Assembly (NCBI GenBank): GCA_023135215.1
Contig: JAGLTP010000298.1
Location: 1 to 12,386 of the forward strand
Origin: Candidatus Heimdallarchaeota archaeon
GTDB lineage: Archaea > Asgardarchaeota > Heimdallarchaeia > Heimdallarchaeales > Heimdallarchaeaceae
Reading direction: 5' to 3'
DNA length: 12,386 bases
Made by a program: the position numbers and the translations under genes. The notes beneath the pieces were generated by a model. The model made no database searches. It worked only from the letters and a program-made list of their open reading frames with translations, and was not told the origin of the DNA. Below, one piece after another: positions 1 through 5,823 of the stretch; the stretch's first letter is position 1, and each line of letters begins with the position of its first letter.

Positions 1-12
1 GAGGTTCTATAA

Positions 13-1047
13 TCAGTATGATGGAATCCAAGCTTTTAGTAAAGGTAATCCCACTTCTCGATATTGTTTAACAATTTCAGTAATTCTATCTAATTGTTCT
101 TGTTCTTTTTGAGGTGAAGAGAATATCAAAGGTTTCAATTTATGAACCATTCCAGTTAAAGAGCCTATACCAGCAGTACTATAAGCTATTTTTCCACTGC
201 CAGTTCTAAAGAAGTGATCTGATTCTACTAAAAGCTTGTTAAACCAAAGTGGATGAGCTGACATAATTTTGAAACCATCACTTTGGGGATAAGCTGTTGA
301 TGTAGATATATGTTGATTAAATTTCTCAATTGCAATTTTATTTGGATGAAAAACATTCCTACTGATTACGCCTTTAACATAGGTTTGAACCGTTTCGGTT
401 TGCTCAATAATATGAAAAGGTAATATTGTTGATACTTCAGTTATAGTAGCATCAATCTTATCTGACTGGTATATTTTTTCTGCAGTATAGATTTTTCCCA
501 ACAAATCAAGTGGTAAACAGATTCCATTTATTTCAAGGTAATCTTCCAGATAATTTCCATGGTCTACAGAAAATTCTGAGTAATATATTCCTGGACCAAA
601 AATTACTGCTATTCTCTCATCTGTAAGTTCCTTAAAGGTTTGAGTTTCATCAGTTAGCATAATAATTGTGTCTCGTCTCAAATCTAAAACAGGTTTATCC
701 AGATAAACTCCTTTAATTGGTGTTTCAATGAGCTTAGTCCAAGAGGTAATAATTAGGAGAGAATTAAGATGTCGGGATTCCATTTCTTGAAGCCGCATGT
801 TTCTCTTTTTATTTTGTAAGTCTAGAATTTCAGTGTCAATTCTTTTTAGAACATGTTCTGCTTCTGGAAGACGTCTTGGATAACCTTCATCTGACATAAA
901 TGCGATTAGCTCTCGTAAAGGAATATCACCTGTATCAAAATCATAAAAATTACCTCCAGTCCCATAATATTCTTTCAGAAGTTCTAGTAATTGAATTCTT
1001 AGATCAACTTTTTTGTATTCATCAGAACCTTCAACTTTGAGAGACAT
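13..1047 (-). CDS. Hypothetical protein, 344 aa, soluble
   Basis: I do not recognise this family. The predicted protein has no signal peptide and no membrane segment, so it is probably cytoplasmic. Residues about 13-70 are helix-rich and contain an LLELLKEYYGTGG stretch that could be a small helical or winged-helix domain. Residues about 62-95 are highly charged (KRIDTEILDLQNKKRNMRLQEMESR) and could form a coiled coil. The remainder looks like a mixed alpha/beta domain with short glycine-rich turns (GPGIYYSEF near 151, RTGSGKIAYSTAGIGS near 281-296). The start is an ATG with no clear Shine-Dalgarno sequence. The gene lies 83 bp downstream of the pfkB-like gene on the same strand, so it could be read from that transcript or from its own weak TATA element. 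The reading frame is intact and codon use resembles its neighbours. The confidence is for a real gene, not for any function. Confidence 0.8.
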   Translation of the reverse strand: MSLKVEGSDEYKKVDLRIQLLELLKEYYGTGGNFYDFDTGDIPLRELIAFMSDEGYPRRLPEAEHVLKRIDTEILDLQNKKRNMRLQEMESRHLNSLLIITSWTKLIETPIKGVYLDKPVLDLRRDTIIMLTDETQTFKELTDERIAVIFGPGIYYSEFSVDHGNYLEDYLEINGICLPLDLLGKIYTAEKIYQSDKIDATITEVSTILPFHIIEQTETVQTYVKGVISRNVFHPNKIAIEKFNQHISTSTAYPQSDGFKIMSAHPLWFNKLLVESDHFFRTGSGKIAYSTAGIGSLTGMVHKLKPLIFSSPQKEQEQLDRITEIVKQYREVGLPLLKAWIPSY

Positions 1048-1082
1048 AATTTAAGCATTCATCCACTAAATTTTATTGACGA

Positions 1083-1115
1083 ATATATTACAATAGGTCT
1101 CTTTATGTATTTATT
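1083..1115 (-). promoter_or_regulatory. Possible archaeal promoter for the 344-aa gene
   Basis: On the minus strand this 83-bp gap holds two AT-rich boxes, AATAAATACATAAA and TAATATATTC, about 60 and 38 nt before the ATG at 1047. Either could act as a TATA box giving a short leader. No purine-rich BRE stands out clearly, and the gene could equally be read from the upstream argS-pfkB transcript, so the call is weak. Confidence 0.25.
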
Positions 1116-1130
1116 CTTTGTGACGATTAG

Positions 1131-2114
1131 CTAAGCTGTTGGGTAGTCACCTGTTTCAATTAGATAGGTAGCAGATTTAATTGCAAACTTCAATGCATCT
1201 TCTTCAGATGAAGAATTAAATAAAGAATGCAAAAATGCTCCATTAAAACAGTCTCCTGCTCCAACAAATGTTTTCATTGTTTTTAGCTCCAGAGTAGGCA
1301 ATTTAATCATTTTTTTATTATAATATCTCACTTCTTTAGAAGTATGGAAGATTATAGGAAGTTCTAAGTGTTTTGAAAGTTCTTCAGGATCTTTATTAAA
1401 CACAGTTTGAAGAGTTTTAAGTTCATTCTCATTAACGGAAAGATATTTTTCACCTTTGAATTTCTTTAGAAGTTCAAGGAAGAGAGAGAATTCCTTTACT
1501 CTAGAAAAATGAGAAATATCAGAAGGATCTATGAATATTATTCCTTCAAAAGAAGTATCTTGAACATCTCTTAGAGCATCTAAGGGAGAAGGTTGATTTT
1601 TCATTTCTTCAACTAGATTATAATTAACAAGAGAGATTAGTAATGAGCATATCCATTCAATTGAAGTTGGGTTCAACGAGACATTACTTATGGATTTTAT
1701 GGGGCTGTTTTTAAATTTCTCCACAAGTTCTTCATTTAAATGTTCATAAGATAGAAAACTCCTTACAGAGTTAAATTGAGTTTCTCCGTTTCTTCTATTT
1801 AGAATAGCAGTATAGCTTACATCTGAGTTCCTAATAGGAAAAATTTCAATTGGGATTTCATTCTCTTTTACAATTTGCTCAAAAAATGCTGAAGATGGAC
1901 CGACATAAGTAACGTCGCGACCTAGATGAGCTAAAGCACGGCAAAAATTAAAACCATTACCTCCTGGTCTAAAATCAATGTTGGTATTTCTATGATGCGA
2001 ACCAATCACAGGAATGTTTTGAATTAGCTCATTTGTATCTAAATCATAAGGTTGAATGTCAATGTCAATAAATGTTAAATCAAAACCACCAAAGATTGTT
2101 GAGATTTTTCTCAT
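1131..2114 (-). CDS. PfkB/ribokinase-family carbohydrate or nucleoside kinase
   Basis: A probable ATP-dependent kinase of the PfkB (ribokinase-like) family, which phosphorylates sugars, nucleosides or related small molecules in the cytoplasm. Two family signatures are visible. The N-terminal glycine-rich sugar-binding segment RPGGNGFNFCRALAHLG is at about residues 49-65. The C-terminal ATP/anion-hole signature FVGAGDCFNGAFL is at about residues 283-295, and its Asp (about 288) is the expected catalytic base. At 327 residues the length is normal for the family. The substrate cannot be read from the sequence. I chose the ATG at 2114 because GAGGTGA lies 4 nt upstream. An in-frame GTG at 2129 overlaps the argS stop codon and would add five residues (MRGEI) that look like translated ribosome-binding site. 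The gene follows argS directly and is probably co-transcribed with it. Fructose/ribose-type kinase, adenosine kinase-like or pseudouridine kinase-like roles are all possible. Confidence 0.88.
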   Translation of the reverse strand: MRKISTIFGGFDLTFIDIDIQPYDLDTNELIQNIPVIGSHHRNTNIDFRPGGNGFNFCRALAHLGRDVTYVGPSSAFFEQIVKENEIPIEIFPIRNSDVSYTAILNRRNGETQFNSVRSFLSYEHLNEELVEKFKNSPIKSISNVSLNPTSIEWICSLLISLVNYNLVEEMKNQPSPLDALRDVQDTSFEGIIFIDPSDISHFSRVKEFSLFLELLKKFKGEKYLSVNENELKTLQTVFNKDPEELSKHLELPIIFHTSKEVRYYNKKMIKLPTLELKTMKTFVGAGDCFNGAFLHSLFNSSSEEDALKFAIKSATYLIETGDYPTA

Positions 2115-2118
2115 TATT

Positions 2119-2125
2119 TCACCTC
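2119..2125 (-). promoter_or_regulatory. Ribosome binding site GAGGTGA deciding the pfkB-like start
   Basis: GAGGTGA on the minus strand ends 4 nt before the ATG at 2114. It sits immediately after the argS stop codon (TGA at 2128-2126). This supports re-initiation at the ATG rather than use of the overlapping GTG at 2129. Confidence 0.6.
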
Positions 2126-4150
2126 TCACATCTTTTCAAGATAATCTATTCCAATCACTTCAAATAGACTTTCTAGACACTTCAGAAAACTGTATACAAT
2201 CAGTAATCTAGAATCACGTAAAGTATCATTCTCTGCTTTCAAAACAGGACAAGAATCATAAAATTTGTGAAAAGCTGCTGCTAAGGAATAAGTGAAATTA
2301 GCAACTGAATCTGGTCTTAGGGACTCTGCTGCTCTCACTAGAATGTAAGGTAGCTCTTCCATCATTTTGATAATTTCCCATTCTTCTTCTTTCTCTATCT
2401 CAAGACTAATTTGCTCAGCAGAAGAGAATATTGATTGAACATTGATTTCATTCTCTTTAGCTTTTCTTATGATATTCAGAGCTCTTGCATAAGAATACTG
2501 AAGGAATGGTCCAGTATTTTCATTTAGATTAACAGCTTTCTTAACATCAAAAACTACGATTTTCTTTGGATCCATTCTTAAAATGAAGTACTTAACGCTA
2601 CTTGTTGCAACTTTTTCCGCAATATTCTTTCTTTCTTCTTCTGAATAATCTCGCTCCTCAAGAAGGATTTTTACTTCAGCTTTTACTAGATCATACACTT
2701 CATCAGGAGTCACATATTCAAATTCTCTTCCAGCCATCTTACGTCCAACTAAATTTACATTCTCATAATCAAAGTGCTCAATTTTATCTGCAACATCTGG
2801 TTCTCCTAAACCATAAAGAGCAAGTCTCACTGTTAGTTGGGGGTATTGTTGTTCTTTGCTAATTACATTATAACAGTAACTTGCATTGAATTTTTCTAAT
2901 TTATGAAGATGGTATGCTATATCTCTACAGGGATAAAGTGTGATACCTTCAGAGTTTACTATGATGGAGGGTGGAAGTTCATATTTTATACCATATTTTT
3001 CCTTAAACCCTAGATTTGATGCTATGTTATCATTATCCAACAATCTAGCTTTTCCATCATGTATCAAAAATTTCTCCTTCTCAAGTTTGTCAAGAATTAT
3101 TCCTACCTCACCAGACCATGCAACATCAGATTCCCAATCAAAATCATCATGGAATATATTGAACAAATTTAAGGTTTCAACATGGCCAGATAAGGCTTCT
3201 TGTGTAACTTTTCTAAACTGTGAAACTAAATCTTTATTTTTACCTTCTTGATACTCGATAATATACTCTGTTGTGATTTGATTTAGGTTTGGAATTTGCT
3301 TTGAAACTAAATTTCTTAATTCGATATAGATGCCTGGAATTCTTTCTTCTAAAGAGTTTTGAACTCTCAATAACCTATCAAGGCTCTCAAAAATTACATC
3401 TTTCTCAGTTCCATTAAGTTTAAGATCGTTCAGAATTTCTTTGCAATTGTTAATTTCTTCAAGAGAGAGAGTATATAGATTATCTCTGTTAACTTCCTTT
3501 ATTCCAATACTATTTAATTTCTCTTTCAATTGCTGTATTTCTAGAAGAGTATTCATGGAAGCATAGATTTTACCTATCCAGAGATCAACTTTGCTATCTG
3601 GTTCGATTCTCTTTTCTTTAAGAAGATAATAACCAATAACCATTGGAGCAATTTGTCTGCCCAAATCATTAACATAATATCGGAAGTTAACTGCTGCTCC
3701 TAAGAATCTAAATAACCTACCAATAACATCTCCTAATATTGAATTTCGGAAATGTCCTATATGTAGTGGACCTGTTGGATTGCTTGAAGTATGTTCAACT
3801 ATTATTCTCTCTGAAGATTTAATTGTATTTTGTCCATACTTTGCAACTTTTAGAATCTTGAGAAGAATATCATGAGAGAAGTTTTGCTTATTCAGATAAA
3901 GGTTAAGGAATCCTCCCTGCGGTTCAGTTTTATGAACATATTTTGGTGCAGAAAGAGATTCTTGGAGAGTATCTGCAAGTTCTGAAGGAGAAATCGACAA
4001 TTGTTTTGCAGCATTAAATAACGGAAAACTGATATCTCCTAAATCTGAAGATGGAGGTTTTGACCAGACTAAGGAAATCTTCATTTTATATTTATCTTCC
4101 AATATTTTCTCAAGACTGTTCCTTAGATGCTCGTAGATTCTCTTTGTCAT
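2126..4150 (-). CDS. argS: Arginyl-tRNA synthetase (class I)
   Basis: Charges tRNA-Arg with arginine using ATP, in the cytoplasm. The usual ArgRS order is visible: an N-terminal additional domain (about 1-110, with SSDLGDISFPLFNAAK near 34-49), then the class I catalytic core beginning HTSSNPTGPLHIGHFRNSI, with the HIGH motif at 130-133. A KMSK-equivalent loop reads GRKMAGRE (KMAGR at 471-475). The DALR-type anticodon-binding helical domain begins near NTGPFLQYSYARAL (545-558) and runs to the C terminus. The 674 residues exceed the roughly 550-640 usual for the family. The excess lies in a helix-rich, charged insertion of the catalytic core, between about residues 185 and 330. The ATG start has AGGAGA 10 nt upstream and a good TATA box further upstream. 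The stop abuts the pfkB-like gene, which suggests one transcript. The identification is secure. Confidence 0.97.
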   Translation of the reverse strand: MTKRIYEHLRNSLEKILEDKYKMKISLVWSKPPSSDLGDISFPLFNAAKQLSISPSELADTLQESLSAPKYVHKTEPQGGFLNLYLNKQNFSHDILLKILKVAKYGQNTIKSSERIIVEHTSSNPTGPLHIGHFRNSILGDVIGRLFRFLGAAVNFRYYVNDLGRQIAPMVIGYYLLKEKRIEPDSKVDLWIGKIYASMNTLLEIQQLKEKLNSIGIKEVNRDNLYTLSLEEINNCKEILNDLKLNGTEKDVIFESLDRLLRVQNSLEERIPGIYIELRNLVSKQIPNLNQITTEYIIEYQEGKNKDLVSQFRKVTQEALSGHVETLNLFNIFHDDFDWESDVAWSGEVGIILDKLEKEKFLIHDGKARLLDNDNIASNLGFKEKYGIKYELPPSIIVNSEGITLYPCRDIAYHLHKLEKFNASYCYNVISKEQQYPQLTVRLALYGLGEPDVADKIEHFDYENVNLVGRKMAGREFEYVTPDEVYDLVKAEVKILLEERDYSEEERKNIAEKVATSSVKYFILRMDPKKIVVFDVKKAVNLNENTGPFLQYSYARALNIIRKAKENEINVQSIFSSAEQISLEIEKEEEWEIIKMMEELPYILVRAAESLRPDSVANFTYSLAAAFHKFYDSCPVLKAENDTLRDSRLLIVYSFLKCLESLFEVIGIDYLEKM

Positions 4151-4160
4151 AAAATATTTT

Positions 4161-4166
4161 TCTCCT
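4161..4166 (-). promoter_or_regulatory. argS ribosome binding site AGGAGA
   Basis: AGGAGA lies 10 nt before the argS ATG. The spacing is slightly long but the core is a good match to the 16S anti-SD, and together with the TATA element upstream it supports the ATG at 4150 as the true start. Confidence 0.45.
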
Positions 4167-4232
4167 ATTAAAGTGCTGAAGTCCTAAATTCTTGTTTTTT
4201 GAAGTTTATTCTTTCTTCTTCAAAGCTCGACT

Positions 4233-4250
4233 AAAAATACTTAAACTTTC
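4233..4250 (-). promoter_or_regulatory. Archaeal promoter (BRE + TATA) for argS
   Basis: Read on the minus strand, the sequence is GAAAGTTTAAGTATTTTTAG: a purine-rich BRE-like GAAAG followed by the TATA-like TTTAAGTA. It lies about 90 nt before the argS ATG, so a start site about 25 nt downstream would give a leader of roughly 60 nt carrying the AGGAGA site. This is the best promoter match in the argS-thioredoxin divergent region of 211 bp, which otherwise holds no gene. Confidence 0.5.
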
Positions 4251-4270
4251 CTTCTATTAATTTGTTTTAC

Positions 4271-4324
4271 AAAAGTTTATATTTTTTATAATTTGGGATG
4301 GGATAAAGAGAACAGATATATACA
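4271..4324 (+). promoter_or_regulatory. Archaeal promoter region for the thioredoxin gene
   Basis: Two AT-rich boxes face the thioredoxin gene. AAAAGTTTATATT (4271-4283) has a purine-rich BRE-like lead and would give a leader of about 60-70 nt. GATATATACA (4315-4324) would give a leader of about 15-30 nt. I cannot tell which one is used. The region is shared back-to-back with the argS promoter. Confidence 0.4.
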
Positions 4325-4373
4325 TGTTTTCTGAGTTCAGATAAATTGATTCAAATATAGAATGGGGATTCAA

Positions 4374-4703
4374 ATGGCAAAAGTACCGAATGTTACAAAA
4401 GATGAATTTGAAAAAATACTTGATAATGAAACAAAACCAATAATTGTTGATACCTGGGCACCATGGTGCGGTCCTTGCAGGAGTATCGAACCTTACTTTG
4501 AACAGCTTTTCGATAAATATAAAGAGAAATTAAGATTTCTTAGAATGAACATGGATGAAGAACCAGTTTTTGCTCAAAAGTACATGATTGCTAGTCTTCC
4601 CACATTCATAGTTTTCAAGGAAGGAAAACCCTTTAATTCTCTGATTGGAGCTAATCGAGGAAAACTTTTGAAGCTGATAGAAGAATCAACAAAAGAAGAT
4701 TGA
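4374..4703 (+). CDS. trxA: Thioredoxin
   Basis: A single-domain thioredoxin, a cytoplasmic dithiol-disulfide oxidoreductase that reduces protein disulfides and is itself reduced by thioredoxin reductase, whose gene is not in this window. The active site is the classical APWCGPCR (cysteines at 32 and 35 from the chosen start). The conserved cis-proline is in ASLPTFIVFKEGK (Pro 76), followed by the usual glycine before the last helix (SLIGANRG). At 109 residues it is standard length and has no signal peptide. I chose the ATG at 4374, giving MAKVPN, because GGGGAT lies 4 nt before it. An in-frame ATG at 4362 would add MGIQ. It is the first of three plus-strand genes. Linkage to the next gene across a 63-bp gap that holds its own TATA-like box is uncertain. 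Confidence 0.95.
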   Translation: MAKVPNVTKDEFEKILDNETKPIIVDTWAPWCGPCRSIEPYFEQLFDKYKEKLRFLRMNMDEEPVFAQKYMIASLPTFIVFKEGKPFNSLIGANRGKLLKLIEESTKED

Positions 4704-4730
4704 AGCAGTTAAATTTTTAGGGAGAGGATT

Positions 4731-4742
4731 TCTTTATTTTAT
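4731..4742 (+). promoter_or_regulatory. Possible TATA box for the zinc-motif protein gene
   Basis: The run TCTTTATTTTAT, preceded by the purine-rich GGGAGAGGA (4720-4728) that could act as a BRE, is centred about 29 nt before the ATG at 4767. This spacing fits a leaderless or near-leaderless transcript. No good Shine-Dalgarno sequence lies next to that ATG. Confidence 0.4.
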
Positions 4743-4766
4743 AGAAAAAGCTATTAGTGTGAGTAA

Positions 4767-5393
4767 ATGTATCAAGAGAGAAAGAAGATAACTTTTCCTA
4801 ATGGTCTGTATGAATACCTTGTGAGAATGGCGAATACAGCAGTAGGAGAGAATTTCATAGGAATTTCCTTTCCAATTCTTGAAATAAAATTCCTGAATCT
4901 TCGAAGAAAAGGCAGTCCAAAAACAGTTGGTTGGTTGTTTGAAGAATTGAGTAAAAGATTAGTGAACATCTCTAATAAATATGATCTAGAAATTGGTCAA
5001 AGCTCACATCGGAAAGATGTTATGATAAATTATAGAGTAGAAGATAATTATCGTCAAATTAACATAACAGGTTATCATCACATTCCTTTGAAGTCATTTG
5101 GGAATATTTTAGCTATTGCTCTTTGGAGTTACATTGTATTTATTTTAGCAAAGAAGCCTAGTGAAGACGAAGAAGCACGTAATCTCTATAAGAAATTTAC
5201 AGATGATCTTGATGAATTTCGAGAACACTGGAATAGAAGCTCCAGAAAGAAAATAACTCTTGGGGAGAAAAGATCATGCTATATATGTGGCAAAAAAGCT
5301 TATTCCTACAATCAATGGTTTTACAAACAAAAGAGGGGTGTTGAAGAAGTACTTACACCTGTTTGTAAAACTCACAGTAACCTTCTTGTCTAA
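4767..5393 (+). CDS. Hypothetical protein with C-terminal CxxC...CxxH zinc-binding-like motif
   Basis: I do not recognise the family. The 208-residue protein has a mixed alpha/beta N-terminal region (about 1-105). A hydrophobic helix follows (about 109-128, FGNILAIALWSYIVFILAKK) that could be buried or membrane-associated. Next is an acidic and basic helical linker (about 131-165). The C-terminal element reads CYICGKKAY, then CKTH, with ligands C171, C174, C200 and H203. That spacing, CxxC-x25-CxxH, is typical of a treble-clef or zinc-ribbon knuckle, so metal binding is likely but the partner (nucleic acid or protein) is unknown. The ATG start has no convincing ribosome binding site (weak GTGAG 3 nt upstream), but a TATA-like box lies 29 nt upstream. 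It sits between thioredoxin and a Roadblock gene on the same strand. Confidence 0.8.
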   Translation: MYQERKKITFPNGLYEYLVRMANTAVGENFIGISFPILEIKFLNLRRKGSPKTVGWLFEELSKRLVNISNKYDLEIGQSSHRKDVMINYRVEDNYRQINITGYHHIPLKSFGNILAIALWSYIVFILAKKPSEDEEARNLYKKFTDDLDEFREHWNRSSRKKITLGEKRSCYICGKKAYSYNQWFYKQKRGVEEVLTPVCKTHSNLLV

Positions 5394-5403
5394 AGGGAAA
5401 TTA

Positions 5404-5417
5404 GGAAAGTTTTTAAT
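5404..5417 (+). promoter_or_regulatory. BRE/TATA promoter immediately before the Roadblock gene (leaderless)
   Basis: GGAAAG followed by TTTTTAAT is centred about 26 nt before the ATG at 5440, and there is no Shine-Dalgarno sequence near that ATG. The spacing is what a leaderless archaeal transcript would show. It argues that translation starts at 5440 rather than at earlier start codons in the same frame that overlap the preceding gene. Confidence 0.5.
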
Positions 5418-5439
5418 TTTTAAAAACAGTCTTACTTTA

Positions 5440-5823
5440 ATGATTAGAGAATTAGAAGATGAGAAGAAAACTAAGTTATTGAAAATACTTAGGGATATTT
5501 CTCGAGAATGTAGTTTAGGAGCTATTGCTGTAGTTAGTTTTGAAGGTCAAGAATTAGCATTTTTTGCAGAAAAAGGAACTGATCAAGTTATCATGTCAGC
5601 ATTAGCTTCAGCATTAAATGCAGCAGGACAAAAAACTGTTGCTCAGATTAAATGTGGAAATCTTGACCAAGTCATTATAAAAGGTTCAGAAGGATTTGTG
5701 ATTCTTCAAAATTTAGATAATTTCATAGTATTAGCTGCCTCTAAGGACATTTATAGTTTAGCCCTAGCTATGAATGTTTTGGGTAAGTATGGGAAAAACG
5801 TTTACCAGATTCTTACTTCTTAA
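5440..5823 (+). CDS. Roadblock/LC7 domain protein
   Basis: A 127-residue protein that is essentially one Roadblock/LC7 domain. These domains form dimers that bind or regulate small Ras-like GTPases (MglB with MglA in bacteria, Ragulator subunits with Rag GTPases, dynein light chain 7). The fold is visible as a leading helix (about 1-22), a hairpin GAIAVVSFEGQELAFFAEKG (27-46), a long helix (47-63), and then GNLDQVIIKGSEGFVILQNL (73-92), the most characteristic segment. A final strand and helix follow (95-118). The frame stays open upstream into the preceding gene, but residues before the ATG at 5440 do not match the domain, and a promoter sits directly before that ATG. The last 11 bp overlap the end of the convergent subtilase gene. 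No GTPase gene is adjacent, so its partner is unknown. Confidence 0.85.
   Translation: MIRELEDEKKTKLLKILRDISRECSLGAIAVVSFEGQELAFFAEKGTDQVIMSALASALNAAGQKTVAQIKCGNLDQVIIKGSEGFVILQNLDNFIVLAASKDIYSLALAMNVLGKYGKNVYQILTS

Noticed and set aside
2602..3251. Two plus-strand open frames (86 and 103 codons) inside argS
   Set aside because: They lie antisense to a well-conserved argS region and their translations are low-complexity shadows rich in Leu, Gln and Ser, with no domain signal.
4151..4361. Possible small RNA or tRNA gene in the largest intergenic gap
   Set aside because: No cloverleaf, T-loop (GTTCRA) or stable GC-rich stem is visible. The stretch is explained by divergent promoters.
4772..4969. 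Minus-strand open frame of 65 codons
   Set aside because: It is antisense to the zinc-motif protein gene, with no ribosome binding site or recognisable product.
5260..5439. Upstream extension of the Roadblock gene overlapping the preceding gene
   Set aside because: The extra 60 residues are an out-of-frame reading of the zinc-motif gene's end plus the promoter, and add nothing that fits the Roadblock fold.
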